A stretch of 64,000 nucleotides of DNA from Spirochaetaceae bacterium (GTDB lineage: Bacteria; Spirochaetota; Spirochaetia; Treponematales; Treponemataceae): NCBI GenBank assembly GCA_017618015.1, contig JAFZVC010000115.1:1-64000 (forward strand), in the 5' to 3' direction. Positions 34,035 through 42,926 of the stretch are shown here, one piece after another. The notes beneath the pieces were generated by a model. That model had not been told where the DNA came from and did no database searches. It saw only the letters and a list, made by a program, of their open reading frames with translations. The first letter of the stretch is position 1; every line of letters starts with the position of its first letter. A program made the position numbers and the translations under genes.

Positions 34035-34621
34035 TTTTTACCAATTCCCACCAAATAAGTTTCGAACGATTCCGAACGGCATGCTTCAGGTTTGAATCCC
34101 TTTGCAGTAGTAAACAGCTCTCTCATCTTTTTAAGGAAAGCCTGTTGGTCGCCGCCCTGAAAAATCTTCACGGTGAAATTTCCGCCTTTTTTAAGCATTT
34201 GCTCCGCGTAGAACATCGCAAGCTCAACAAGTCCGGATGAACGTGCTGTATCTACGACTCTGTTGCCTGTTGTCGGGGGAGCCGCGTCGCATATCACGGA
34301 GTCATAAGGCCCCAGTTCCATTGCCTGGCGGCGGACTTCCTCATCGTACAAGTCGCCCTGTATGAACGTAAGGTTATCGCCCTTCACGGATTTTGAAAGA
34401 GGATTCAAATCTATCGAAGTTACATGCCCTGTGCCATCCAGTGTTCTAAGCGCGAACGTCGTCCAGCTTCCCGGCGCGGCACCGAGGTCGAGCACCCTGA
34501 AGTTCTTTTTGAGCATACCGTACTTTTCATCTATTTCTTGCAATTTATATACAGACCGTGCCGGATATCCTTCGGAAAAAGCTTTCCGGCTCCAGAAGTC
34601 TGGTTTCTCGTAGCTGTTCAT
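34031..34621 (-). CDS. rlmE: 23S rRNA (uridine-2'-O)-methyltransferase RlmE
   Basis: 196 residues, the FtsJ/RrmJ length. K-D-K-E active site pieces: YPARSVYKLQEID, CDAAPPTTG, FTVKIFQGG and PEACRSESFETYLVG; SAM loop LDLGAAPGSW. Methylates U2552 of 23S rRNA. GATAAT lies eight bases before ATG with TTCAGA 17 bases above, so it may be nearly leaderless; the promoter overlaps that of the divergent polyprenyl synthase gene. Confidence 0.95.
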   Translation of the reverse strand: MNSYEKPDFWSRKAFSEGYPARSVYKLQEIDEKYGMLKKNFRVLDLGAAPGSWTTFALRTLDGTGHVTSIDLNPLSKSVKGDNLTFIQGDLYDEEVRRQAMELGPYDSVICDAAPPTTGNRVVDTARSSGLVELAMFYAEQMLKKGGNFTVKIFQGGDQQAFLKKMRELFTTAKGFKPEACRSESFETYLVGIGKK

Positions 34622-34647
34622 GTGTTTTCATTATCGGCTTATAGTGA

Positions 34648-34653
34648 TATAAT
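34648..34653 (+). promoter_or_regulatory. -10 box of the polyprenyl synthase gene, apparently leaderless
   Basis: TATAAT seven bases before the ATG at 34661; TTTCAT is the best -35 about 18 bases upstream. No ribosome site in the gap. Confidence 0.55.
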
Positions 34654-34660
34654 CTGAATC

Positions 34661-35713
34661 ATGAATCTGCAATATAAGTCTCGGCTGGACAAAATAGAAG
34701 CCGTTCTTGCGGAAAAGCTTCCCGCATTTTTTTCGGATAAATGGCGCAGAGCTTTTTTTGGAGAACTGCCAGCAGCCGTAGCTGACACATTTATTTCAAA
34801 TCTCACCTCTCCGTGCCGCAGCCTTATGTTGCTTGGCGGAAAACGCTGGCGTCCGCTTCTGCAGGTGCTTTGCAGCGAGCTTGTGTCAAATGCAGAACCT
34901 TCATACGACCTTGTTCCTCTTGTGGAGTTTGTTCATACTGCAAGCCTTATCCATGACGATATTGAGGACGGTTCCGAAATCCGGCGCGGCGAGCCTGCCG
35001 CCTACATAGCTTACGGTACGGATTTCGCCATAAATTCAGGCTCATGGCTCTATTTCGCCGCTGCTGAATGCATTCAGAATTCCGAGCTTTCAAGCGAAGA
35101 GAAAAATATTTTGTACGGTATTTTCTTTACGGAGCTGCGGCGCCTTCACGTCGGGCAGGCTATGGACATTTACTGGCACAAAAACAAAGACATCATTCCG
35201 TCCGAGGATGAATACCTTGCGATGACAAGCCTTAAGACAGGCACGCTTGCGTCGCTCGCCGCGAAAACTGGTGTCATTTCCGGGCGTGGTTCCGAGGATG
35301 ACGCGGTTTTCATGGGCAAAGCTGCGGCTTCAATCGGCATAGGTTTCCAAATACTGGACGATGTTATAAACCTTACTACAGGCAACCGCGGCAAAAAACG
35401 CGGCGACGATGTTGTTGAGGGCAAAAAAAGCTTGCCTCTCATCCTGCATATAAAAAACAAACCTGGCGATTTGGACAAAATTCTTTCATGTTTTGCCCGC
35501 GCAGAAAAGGAAGGCATAAATTCTCCTGCCGTAGAGGAGTTCATAGAGATACTGTCATCATCTGATGCGGTTTCTACGGCATACAAAAGGAGCCGTGCGC
35601 TTATCAACGATACGTGCCGGCAAATTTCTGGCAGATATCCCGGTTCACAGGCAGCTGTTCTTATTGGCGAGCTTTTTGCCGGAATGCTGCGTGCTGTCGA
35701 GGGTGTCTGCTGA
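34661..35713 (+). CDS. Polyprenyl diphosphate synthase
   Basis: 350 residues, trans-isoprenyl synthase. GGKRWRP binds isopentenyl diphosphate; first aspartate motif HDDIEDGSEIRRG, second QILDDVINLTTG. Makes an all-trans chain (geranyl to octaprenyl) for quinone or other lipids; chain length cannot be read safely, though the residues before the first motif (FVHTASLIHDD) lack bulky stops. Followed 13 bases later by the TPR gene. Confidence 0.9.
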   Translation: MNLQYKSRLDKIEAVLAEKLPAFFSDKWRRAFFGELPAAVADTFISNLTSPCRSLMLLGGKRWRPLLQVLCSELVSNAEPSYDLVPLVEFVHTASLIHDDIEDGSEIRRGEPAAYIAYGTDFAINSGSWLYFAAAECIQNSELSSEEKNILYGIFFTELRRLHVGQAMDIYWHKNKDIIPSEDEYLAMTSLKTGTLASLAAKTGVISGRGSEDDAVFMGKAAASIGIGFQILDDVINLTTGNRGKKRGDDVVEGKKSLPLILHIKNKPGDLDKILSCFARAEKEGINSPAVEEFIEILSSSDAVSTAYKRSRALINDTCRQISGRYPGSQAAVLIGELFAGMLRAVEGVC

Positions 35714-35726
35714 ACGGAGGGGGAAT

Positions 35727-36266
35727 ATGACAGAAAACTCTGAATCACTGAACTCGCAGGCGATCAGCCTTGCCTCGAAAGGCGAGTATTCCGAAGCGAT
35801 TGCCTGTTTTGTCAGCGCGCTTCACATAGACAGAGACAATTATCTTCTTTGGTACAACCTTGGTGTTACATACCGCGATGCAGGTCAGATGGAGCAGGCG
35901 CGGCAAGCCTTGCTTACGGCACGAAACCTGAACGCCAATGACGAAGACGTTCTCGATACCCTTGCGCTTTCCTGCTATTCGCTCGGACGCATGGAGGAAG
36001 CTTTCCAATACAGCTTTGAGGCTCTCAGTGTGAATAGCACTAACGCGCATATCTGGAACAACCTGGGTGTGTTCTATTTTGCCGAAGACAACTACGAGGA
36101 AGCCGCCGAATCATTTGAGCAGGCGCTTTCTCTTTATCCGCATTATGTTGATGCGCTTGTGAACTTGCGCGATACGTACGAAGAGCTTGGGAATACTGTT
36201 GGAGTAGAGGAATGCCGGAACCGGCTTCGTGAGCTTCAGTTTGGCAACGGAGGAATTAATGCGTGA
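35727..36266 (+). CDS. TPR repeat protein
   Basis: 179 residues from ATG 35727 with GGAGGGG upstream; the longer frame into the synthase is not needed. Four to five tetratricopeptide repeats (YLLWYNLGVTYRDAGQMEQA, DTLALSCYSLGRMEEAF, HIWNNLGVFYFAEDNYEEA, ALVNLRDTYEELGN). A cytoplasmic protein-binding scaffold with no visible signal peptide. Same operon as the prenyl synthase and RseC genes. Confidence 0.85.
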   Translation: MTENSESLNSQAISLASKGEYSEAIACFVSALHIDRDNYLLWYNLGVTYRDAGQMEQARQALLTARNLNANDEDVLDTLALSCYSLGRMEEAFQYSFEALSVNSTNAHIWNNLGVFYFAEDNYEEAAESFEQALSLYPHYVDALVNLRDTYEELGNTVGVEECRNRLRELQFGNGGINA

Positions 36267-36648
36267 GCGGGCGATGGTTGTCTCTGCGGACGACAGCGGA
36301 ATAAAAGTCGTGCCGCTAATCTCCGATGCTTGCATAAACTGCGACAAGTCCATGTGTGCAAAGCGCGGAAAGCCTTTCAGCGTTTCAAACCCCAAAAACG
36401 TTCCTGTTAAACGCGGGGATATCGTTAAAATTGTTTCTCCTATGCTGCATCAGGTTTTGCAGGCATTGTTCGCACTTGCGCTTCCAGTTTTGCTTGGAGT
36501 CTTGGGATATATTCTTGTTCCTGGAAGCGAGGGCATAAAAGCTATTGCGGTTACGCTTTGTTTTGTTGCTGGAGCTGCTGCAGTTTTTGCAGTGACGCAC
36601 TTTTTGCCGCCGCTAAAAAGCGAAATCGCGGATATCCTGCCGTTTTAG
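36259..36648 (+). CDS. RseC/MucC-type membrane protein
   Basis: 129 residues from ATG 36259, overlapping the TPR gene by eight bases with GGAGGAA upstream. Cysteines CINCDKSMC then two membrane helices (about 65-85 and 93-113). RseC-family proteins help the Rsx/Rnf electron-transport complex reduce SoxR or influence sigma-E; no rnf genes are in the window. Confidence 0.8.
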   Translation: MRERAMVVSADDSGIKVVPLISDACINCDKSMCAKRGKPFSVSNPKNVPVKRGDIVKIVSPMLHQVLQALFALALPVLLGVLGYILVPGSEGIKAIAVTLCFVAGAAAVFAVTHFLPPLKSEIADILPF

Positions 36649-36682
36649 AGACTGTGCGCATAAGCGCTCGTTGGCGCGGTCG

Positions 36683-37885
36683 TTATCTTCCTAGCGCGAT
36701 TTTGTTGATTGCTTCAGCCATGCCGGAAAGAGGAACTTGCTCCTGAACGGCGCCCATTTCCCATGCGACTTTTGGCATTCCGTAGACAATTGAGCTTTTC
36801 TCGTCTTGTCCGAGCGTTCTTGCGCCCTGTTTGCGCATTTCAGCAAGCTGTGCTGCGCCGTCGCGTCCCATTCCCGTCATTATGATGCCGAGCGCGTGAT
36901 TCTGGAACACTTGTGCAACGGACTCGAACAGTACGTCAACAGACGGACGGTGACCGTTCCGTGGCTCTGTGTCTATAACGCGCACAATGGACGCGAGCTT
37001 TTTGCGCTCAACGATGATATGATGGCTTCCCGGTGCGATAAGGATGCGGCCCGGCTTAAGAATGTCGCCGTCCTGCGCTTCCTTAACTTCGAGCGGGCAG
37101 ATATGGTCAAGACTGTTCGCGAATTCCGCGGTGAATCCCGCCGGCATGTGCTGCACGACGAGTATCGGCTGTTTTATGTCGCCTGAGATATTTGCGAATA
37201 CTTCGCGCAGTGCGTTCGGACCGCCTGTTGAAATACCAATAGCGATAAGTTCAATCTGACCCGGCTCCCTGAGCGGAACTATCTCTTTCTTTTCTTTTGT
37301 GGAGACTGTCCATGACGGTGTTTTGAAACTTAACGGAACGACGTTTCTTGTCTCTGGCTTCGGTGTGGTTACAGCCGGTTCCGGTCTTGCCGGGCGTGCT
37401 ATTGTGGTTGCAGGCGGTTCCTCACGCGGCTCAAGGTATGTGTTGAGCACGCTGCCGGAAAGGCCGCGTTTGTCATGGGCGTAGCGTCCGCCGTAGCTTA
37501 TGAGCTTTTCTGTAAGTTTTTCAGCGACTTTGTGTATATCGAGTGAAATTGCGCCGGACGGCTTTTGGATAAAGTCGCATGCGCCCATTTCAAGACACTG
37601 CATGGTTACGACAGCGCCGTTGCTCGTAAGACTGGAGAGCATTACGACAGGAATATCTATTCCCCTGTTCTTGCGTTCCTGAAGAAACTGAAGTCCGTTC
37701 ATTACGGGCATTTCAACGTCAAGAACAATGACGTCAGGCTTGCAGAGCGGGATTTTCTCAAGCGCGAATTGTCCGTTCATGGCGGTCGCCGCCACGCACA
37801 AATTCGGGGCAGACTCAACTATCCGAGACACAAGATTCCTCATAAGAGCGGAATCGTCAACAATCAGAACAGATATCTTATCCAT
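36683..37885 (-). CDS. cheB: Chemotaxis protein-glutamate methylesterase CheB
   Basis: 400 residues. Receiver domain (Asp10/Asp11, phosphorylation Asp56 in IVLDVEMP), a linker rich in proline and alanine, and the methylesterase domain with catalytic serine in GISTGGPNAL, histidine in VQHMPAGF and aspartate in GMGRDGA. Removes methyl groups from, and deamidates, chemoreceptors. AGGA precedes ATG. Follows cheR by 62 bases in the same direction. Confidence 0.96.
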   Translation of the reverse strand: MDKISVLIVDDSALMRNLVSRIVESAPNLCVAATAMNGQFALEKIPLCKPDVIVLDVEMPVMNGLQFLQERKNRGIDIPVVMLSSLTSNGAVVTMQCLEMGACDFIQKPSGAISLDIHKVAEKLTEKLISYGGRYAHDKRGLSGSVLNTYLEPREEPPATTIARPARPEPAVTTPKPETRNVVPLSFKTPSWTVSTKEKKEIVPLREPGQIELIAIGISTGGPNALREVFANISGDIKQPILVVQHMPAGFTAEFANSLDHICPLEVKEAQDGDILKPGRILIAPGSHHIIVERKKLASIVRVIDTEPRNGHRPSVDVLFESVAQVFQNHALGIIMTGMGRDGAAQLAEMRKQGARTLGQDEKSSIVYGMPKVAWEMGAVQEQVPLSGMAEAINKIALGR

Positions 37886-37947
37886 AACATTTTTCCTAAT
37901 TCGGGGAAGTGCCGAGCGATGTAGCCATCAGTCAGCAGTCCCTTATT

Positions 37948-38766
37948 CTACTTCTCGTTTTTTTGGTAAAGACATGCCCAGTCTGTCTTAAGGAATTCAA
38001 ACTTTGTGTTCATTCCGAACAGCGATTCTGAATGACCTATGAACAGATAAGCCTGCGATGCAAGGGAATCATAAAAATGGTTTATTGTAGCCAGCTGCGC
38101 TGCCTCATCAAAATAAATCAATACGTTCCGGCAGAAAATTATATCAAGGTTGCGAAGACCTGCGTCATATTTCAGGTTATGGTAGTCGAACCGTATTCGC
38201 TGCATTATGTCGTCGCATACCTGATATCCGTTGTCCCTCTTTATCATGTATTTATCAAGATATTCCGGCGGGATGCCCGTAACCTTTGAATTGTCGTAGA
38301 AGCCCTGTTTTCCGACCATCAGCGATTTGAGCGACAAGTCAGACGCAATGATTTCAAACGTGTACGGCGGTGGCAGGATTTTCTTCAGGATCATGGCGAT
38401 TGTGTACGGCTCTTCACCGGTGGAGCATCCTGCGCTCCAAATTTTGACCACAGTATCTCCGCGTGATTTTTTTCTTTCCAGAACGTGCGGAATGACGTAG
38501 TTTTCCAGAGCGTCGAAATGCGGTTGGTTGCGGAAAAAGCGGGTAAGATTCGTCGTTACGGAATCAAGGAGAAGCTTCATTTCCTCTTTGTCAGAGCTGA
38601 TGAGCTTATAGTAGTCCTGTATATCCGTCATCTGTTTTTCTCTGAGCCGTTCTTTAAGGCGGCTGTCGAGAATTGAGCGGTTCGTTGTGGAGAACGTGAT
38701 GCCGCTCTCGTCATATATCACCTTTCTGAAAAGGTCAAAATCTGCATCTGTCAATAAATCTGCCAT
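37948..38766 (-). CDS. cheR: Chemotaxis protein methyltransferase CheR
   Basis: 272 residues from ATG 38766 (MADLLTDADFDLF). SAM-binding WSAGCSTGEEPYTIAM, FEIIASDLS and IFCRNVLIYFD are typical. Methylates receptor glutamates. An upstream ATG at 38775 overlaps the TAAAAT box, which ends seven bases before 38766 with TTGAAG 17 bases above; the second ATG is therefore chosen, and the message seems leaderless. Confidence 0.95.
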   Translation of the reverse strand: MADLLTDADFDLFRKVIYDESGITFSTTNRSILDSRLKERLREKQMTDIQDYYKLISSDKEEMKLLLDSVTTNLTRFFRNQPHFDALENYVIPHVLERKKSRGDTVVKIWSAGCSTGEEPYTIAMILKKILPPPYTFEIIASDLSLKSLMVGKQGFYDNSKVTGIPPEYLDKYMIKRDNGYQVCDDIMQRIRFDYHNLKYDAGLRNLDIIFCRNVLIYFDEAAQLATINHFYDSLASQAYLFIGHSESLFGMNTKFEFLKTDWACLYQKNEK

Positions 38767-38773
38767 AAAAATC

Positions 38774-38845
38774 ATTTTATCTCACGATATTGAAAACTTC
38801 AAGGAATATATTCTTATTGACAAGATAGAATTATTACTGTGAAAT
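38774..38845. promoter_or_regulatory. Back-to-back leaderless promoters of cheR and lptC
   Basis: Minus: TTGAAG (38797-38802), 17 bases, TAAAAT (38774-38779), seven bases to ATG. Plus: TTGACA (38817-38822), 17 bases, TGAAAT (38840-38845), seven bases to ATG 38853. The -35 boxes are 14 bases apart. Confidence 0.7.
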
Positions 38846-38852
38846 ATTTTTA

Positions 38853-39485
38853 ATGAGTTTTTCAGATTTTTTTACATCTAGAGTTTTTTCCAAGTGCGCG
38901 GTTCGTGCTTTGCTCGTTTTTGCATTTGCAGCATTCTTATGCTCATGTTCAATTGATTACAGCATACCGAGTGTAAGCGAGTCCGATAAACCTGAGTTCA
39001 TTTTCAAGAACGCATCGTTTTCAAGAACGGAAAGCGGCAAAGTAAAAGCTGTAGTATATGCGGATGAGATAGAGCTCTACCGTTCCGAGGACTGCATGTA
39101 CGGAAGTGGCATTTCGTTCGTTGTTTATAACGCGGACGGCGGGCTTTCTGTTGCCGGTTCTTGCGGACTTTTTTCGGCAGATACTTCTAAAGAACAGTAT
39201 TATTTTTATGATGAGGTTAATTTGACGAGCTACGAGCAGGATATGCGCGTCGAGGCAGATAATATCAACTGGAACGGCAAAACAGAGCAGCTTGTGAGCG
39301 CGGGCGTTGCGCCCGTCCGCATTTATTCAGGCGGATTCAGCGGCCCTGGTTCTGGTTCCGGCGGGTCATCCGTAACCGCTGAGCTGACGGGAATGGGCTT
39401 TTCCGCGGACGGCGCCAGTCTGGAATATCAGTTTGCGGAAGGCGTCAGCGGTACGCTTTACACGAACGGGGACGGAGGCAAGTGA
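38853..39485 (+). CDS. lptC: LptC-like lipoprotein of envelope lipid export
   Basis: 210 residues. Signal with lipobox FLCSC at about 31, then a beta-jellyroll of the LptC type (FIFKNASFSRTESGKVKAVVYADEIELY). The tail includes a Gly/Ser-rich loop (SGPGSGSGGSS). It should pass lipid from the inner-membrane transporter to LptA. Overlaps lptA by four bases. Leaderless start, see the promoter entry. Confidence 0.8.
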   Translation: MSFSDFFTSRVFSKCAVRALLVFAFAAFLCSCSIDYSIPSVSESDKPEFIFKNASFSRTESGKVKAVVYADEIELYRSEDCMYGSGISFVVYNADGGLSVAGSCGLFSADTSKEQYYFYDEVNLTSYEQDMRVEADNINWNGKTEQLVSAGVAPVRIYSGGFSGPGSGSGGSSVTAELTGMGFSADGASLEYQFAEGVSGTLYTNGDGGK

Positions 39486-40198
39486 TGAAGTGTCGTTTTG
39501 TAAGCCATACAAGTTTTTTACGCACCCCGGAGAAGTTTGTGCCGATTAATGAGTTTGCGCCTGGAAAAGTACGCTTGCTGGCGAAAAAGTTCGTGTGCAT
39601 TTTTGCCGCCGTTCTTTTTATGTGCAGTGCATTCGCTGAATCAATATCATTTAAGGCTTCCAGAATGACGGGCAATGCCGGTGAAACTCGTCAGAACACG
39701 GTGCTTTCAGGAAGCGCATGGGTAAAAACCTCTGACATGGAGATTTACGCTGACAAAATAACGCTTTCCGGCAAAGATTACGAAAAAGTGATTGCAGAAG
39801 GCAACATAAGAGGCGAGGATACAAAATCCGGCTTTTCTTTTTCGTGCGGAAGGCTTACTTTCAACAGAGATACAGGCATTGCCCGGCTTCAGGATAATGT
39901 CGATCTAAACGACAGAAAGAACGGCGTAAAAGCGACCGCCGGCATAATAGAGTACGACAGGTCTACAGAAACCGCCGTCCTGCAAATAAATATACGTCTG
40001 GAACAGAAAAATTCCGTTTGCACATCTGCCATCGCTGTCTACCGTAAGAACGAGCAGACTCTTGAAATGAACGGAAATCCCGTCGTCGTCCGCGGCAAAG
40101 ACACTTTCCGCGCACAGACGATTTTCTTTGACCTGGATACGCAAGAAATTACGCTCGACGGACGCGTTAGCGGAACTGTTACGGAAGGGGAAAACTGA
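39482..40198 (+). CDS. lptA: LptA/OstA-type periplasmic bridge protein
   Basis: 238 residues. An atypically long N-terminal region (about 35) precedes a signal anchor (KFVCIFAAVLFMCSAFAE), then OstA-like beta repeats (MTGNAGETRQNTVLSGSAWV, SGKDYEKVIAEGNIRG, AGIIEYDRSTETAVLQ). Bridges LptC to the outer membrane. The start may be internal. The stop overlaps the lptB start by one base. Confidence 0.8.
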   Translation: MMKCRFVSHTSFLRTPEKFVPINEFAPGKVRLLAKKFVCIFAAVLFMCSAFAESISFKASRMTGNAGETRQNTVLSGSAWVKTSDMEIYADKITLSGKDYEKVIAEGNIRGEDTKSGFSFSCGRLTFNRDTGIARLQDNVDLNDRKNGVKATAGIIEYDRSTETAVLQINIRLEQKNSVCTSAIAVYRKNEQTLEMNGNPVVVRGKDTFRAQTIFFDLDTQEITLDGRVSGTVTEGEN

Positions 40199-40923
40199 TG
40201 AATACGCTTGTTGTTTCGTCTTTACATAAGAATTTCGGCAAAAAAAAGGTTGTCCAGGGCGTCAGCTTCAGAATGCATACCGGTGAGGTTGTGGGACTCC
40301 TTGGTCCTAACGGAGCCGGAAAAACGACGACTTTTTATATGATTGTCGGGTTTTATCGTCCCGATTCAGGCGACGTGTTCCTTGATGAAGAGAACATAAC
40401 GCGGCTTCCGATGTACAAGCGTGCCCGCTACGGCATTTCCTACTTGCCGCAGGAGCCTTCGGTTTTCAAGAAGCTTACTGTCGAAGAAAACATATGGGCA
40501 ATTCTTGAGACACGAAAAGATATTTCGAAAGCGGAAAAAAAGCAGAAGCTTGAAAGCCTTATCGAAGAGTTTTCAATCGGAAGAATCCGCAAACAGCTTG
40601 CGTATTCGCTTTCCGGCGGTGAGCGTCGCCGCACGGAGATAGCGCGTTCGCTTGCGATAGAGCCGAAATTCCTTTTGTTCGACGAGCCGTTCGCCGGTAT
40701 TGACCCGATTGCCGTAGCGGATATAAAGGAAATGGTGCGGCTTCTGGCACGGCGCGGTATCGGCGTTCTTATAACGGACCACAACGTCCGCGATACGCTT
40801 GAAATAACGGACCGTTCTATCATCATAAGTAACGGCGAAATCGTCGCTCAGGGCGGAAAAGAAGACATTCTTAAGTCAGAGATAGCGCGCAAGATTTATC
40901 TTGGCGAAGAATTTCGTATGTAG
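40198..40923 (+). CDS. lptB: LptB ABC-transporter ATPase
   Basis: 241 residues. Walker A GPNGAGKTT, Q-loop YLPQEPSVF, signature LSGGERRR, Walker B LLFDEPFAG, and the H-loop ITDHNV. The residues around FKKLTVEENI and the C-terminal GEEFRM match LptB. Powers lipid extraction together with LptF/LptG, which are not in this window. Confidence 0.94.
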   Translation: MNTLVVSSLHKNFGKKKVVQGVSFRMHTGEVVGLLGPNGAGKTTTFYMIVGFYRPDSGDVFLDEENITRLPMYKRARYGISYLPQEPSVFKKLTVEENIWAILETRKDISKAEKKQKLESLIEEFSIGRIRKQLAYSLSGGERRRTEIARSLAIEPKFLLFDEPFAGIDPIAVADIKEMVRLLARRGIGVLITDHNVRDTLEITDRSIIISNGEIVAQGGKEDILKSEIARKIYLGEEFRM

Positions 40924-40953
40924 TTGACTAAAAGTGCTTTAAAATGCTATTCT
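40924..40953 (+). promoter_or_regulatory. Promoter of rplM-rpsI
   Basis: TTGACT, 18-base spacer, TATTCT, directly after the lptB stop. A leader of about 120 bases follows, long enough for autoregulation by L13 or S9; it contains no obvious known riboswitch. Confidence 0.6.
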
Positions 40954-41079
40954 TAGTTTCCCGTATATCTGCATTTTCACGTATCATTTATGGGTTTGCT
41001 CGCCCGATACAGTGAAACAGACTGACAGCCAGATGCAAGGCAAGAGGTCTGAAAAGATTTTATACTGTAAGGTACATAC

Positions 41080-41508
41080 ATGAAGACTATTTTCGTAAAA
41101 GAACAGGATGCAGTACGTAACTGGTTCGTTATCGATGCTGCTGGCAAACCGCTCGGTCGTGTTGCTGCTAAGGTTGCCATGGTATTGCGCGGAAAGCACA
41201 AGCCTACATACACACCTAACCAGGAAATGGGTGACTATGTAATTATCGTTAATGCTGATAAAGTTGCAGTTACAGGTCGTAAAGAGACAGACAAGATGTA
41301 TCATCATTATACTGGTTTCATCGGTGGACTTAAGTCTCGTAACTTCAAGGCTACGATTGAAAGACATCCTGAGGATCCTCTGAAGCTCGCCATCAAGGGA
41401 ATGCTTCCTAATGGCCGTCTTGGACGCAAACTGCTGAAGAATGTAAAGATCTATGCTGGTGCTGAGCATCCATCAATGGCTCAGAAACCTCAGACACTGG
41501 ATATTTAA
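41080..41508 (+). CDS. rplM: 50S ribosomal protein L13
   Basis: 142 residues, the family length. WFVIDAAGKPLGRVAAKVA, GDYVIIVNADKVAVTG and GMLPNGRLGRKLLKNVKIY are diagnostic. Pairs with rpsI 13 bases later, the almost universal order. AAGG precedes ATG. Confidence 0.98.
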   Translation: MKTIFVKEQDAVRNWFVIDAAGKPLGRVAAKVAMVLRGKHKPTYTPNQEMGDYVIIVNADKVAVTGRKETDKMYHHYTGFIGGLKSRNFKATIERHPEDPLKLAIKGMLPNGRLGRKLLKNVKIYAGAEHPSMAQKPQTLDI

Positions 41509-41521
41509 GTAGGAGCCTATT

Positions 41522-41914
41522 GTGATTAAGAATATCGGTATTGGTACAGGAAGAAGAAAGACAGCAACAGCTCGTGTTTTCATCCGTGAAGGTAACGGAA
41601 AAATAACTGTTAACGGCAAGGATCTTGCAGATTATTTTGCTACACCTGAGCAGATTCAGGTTGTAAAACAGCCTCTTATGGTTACTGCAAGCGATACAAA
41701 ATATGACTTTATCATCAATGTTAAGGGCGGCGGTCTTAACGGACAGGCTGGTGCATGTCTCCATGGCATAGCAAGAGCTCTTACACAGGTTGATCAGGCT
41801 AACTACGCTTCACTTCATGCTAACGGATATCTTACCCGTGACTCACGCATGGTTGAGCGCAAGAAGTACGGTCAGCGTGGTGCACGCAGACGGTTCCAGT
41901 TCAGCAAGCGTTAG
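41522..41914 (+). CDS. rpsI: 30S ribosomal protein S9
   Basis: 130 residues, GTG start. GTGRRKTATARVFI at the N-terminus and the tail RMVERKKYGQRGARRRFQFSKR region (KKYGQRGARR, ending SKR), which reaches the ribosomal P site. Ordinary in length and composition. Confidence 0.98.
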   Translation: MIKNIGIGTGRRKTATARVFIREGNGKITVNGKDLADYFATPEQIQVVKQPLMVTASDTKYDFIINVKGGGLNGQAGACLHGIARALTQVDQANYASLHANGYLTRDSRMVERKKYGQRGARRRFQFSKR

Positions 41915-41976
41915 TTTCCGGCTTTTTTGGAAAGCTCTTCCTGTTTTACAGGGGGCTTTCTGCCGTTGCGCTTAGC

Positions 41977-42026
41977 AAAAAAGACTGATAGGAAGCAGCT
42001 TTGCTTTCGGGTCAGTCTTTTTTTTT
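41977..42026 (+). terminator. Intrinsic terminator after rpsI
   Basis: AAAGACTGA ... TCAGTCTTT stem with an inner GGAAGCA/TGCTTTC pairing and a run of nine T. Confidence 0.9.
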
Positions 42027-42132
42027 CGCGCAAGGCGGACTTTGTGCGAAAGTGGCGCATTTTGGCGTCGCGCGGCATTATGCCGCGCAGAAGCATACCG
42101 GGCTGTGTGGCACGGTTTTCAGGGGAGATTTT

Positions 42133-42744
42133 ATGGGCGTTCATGTTCTGAATGATCTTGAATGTGTCTCGAAAGATTGTGTGAAATGCCTTTTCGACAC
42201 TGAGGTGTCGTTCTTTGTGCGGCTTTCGTATCTTGAGCAGTATAACGTTGACGATGCCGCGCCCGGCGTTGAGCTTTCTGAAGAGGAATTCGCCGATTTT
42301 GTGCAGGCGGGCAGTGCGTTCGCGGCGGAAAAGTGCGCTGTCGGTTATCTTGCCTCACGAGAGCACAGTCGTAATCAGCTGCGGTTGAAGATGCTGAAAA
42401 AAGCTCATTCGGAAGAAGCGTCTAACAAAGCGCTCGACTTTCTTGAAAGGGAAGGGTGGCTTTCTGACCGCCGCTTTGCAGAGGAGTGGCTTAGAAGCCG
42501 GGGCGCTCACCATTATGAGGGCAGGTCGCGTCTTATGCGCGAACTTCAGACTCGCGGAGTTAATAAAGTGCTTGCTTCTGAGGCTGTTGAGCGTTTCTTT
42601 GAGGACACTCCGGAAGAAAAACAGCTGGAAAAAGCATATAAAAAGCTGTCAAAACAAGGAAAAGATGGCGAAAAGCTTATAAATGCCTTGATAAGACTTG
42701 GTTTTTCGAATAAAATAATAAAAGAATTTCTAAAGACAAGATAA
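42133..42744 (+). CDS. recX: Regulatory protein RecX
   Basis: 203 residues from ATG 42133 (GGGGAG eight bases upstream). Three-helix RecX repeats: YLASREHSRNQLRLKMLKKA, GWLSDRRFAEEWLRSR, GRSRLMRELQTRGV, ALIRLGFSNKIIKEFL. Binds RecA filaments and limits recombination and SOS. recA is not in the window. Confidence 0.9.
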   Translation: MGVHVLNDLECVSKDCVKCLFDTEVSFFVRLSYLEQYNVDDAAPGVELSEEEFADFVQAGSAFAAEKCAVGYLASREHSRNQLRLKMLKKAHSEEASNKALDFLEREGWLSDRRFAEEWLRSRGAHHYEGRSRLMRELQTRGVNKVLASEAVERFFEDTPEEKQLEKAYKKLSKQGKDGEKLINALIRLGFSNKIIKEFLKTR

Positions 42745-42824
42745 AAAAGTTTGAAAAAGTCTTTGTTCATTTGGATGCGTATATCTATCGTTTTGTATCA
42801 TAATTCAGTAGTGACAGAATATCG

Positions 42825-42853
42825 TTGCTTTTTTTGATACATGATGTTATAAT
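42825..42853 (+). promoter_or_regulatory. Promoter of the MerR-receiver gene
   Basis: TTGCTT, 17-base spacer, TATAAT, leaving a leader of about 65 bases. Confidence 0.7.
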
Positions 42854-42926
42854 ATAAGAGATTTTTGAGAAATTTTGATTATTCGGTTTGAGAAGATTTG
42901 CGTAAGCTTTTTTTTCAGAGGTGAAG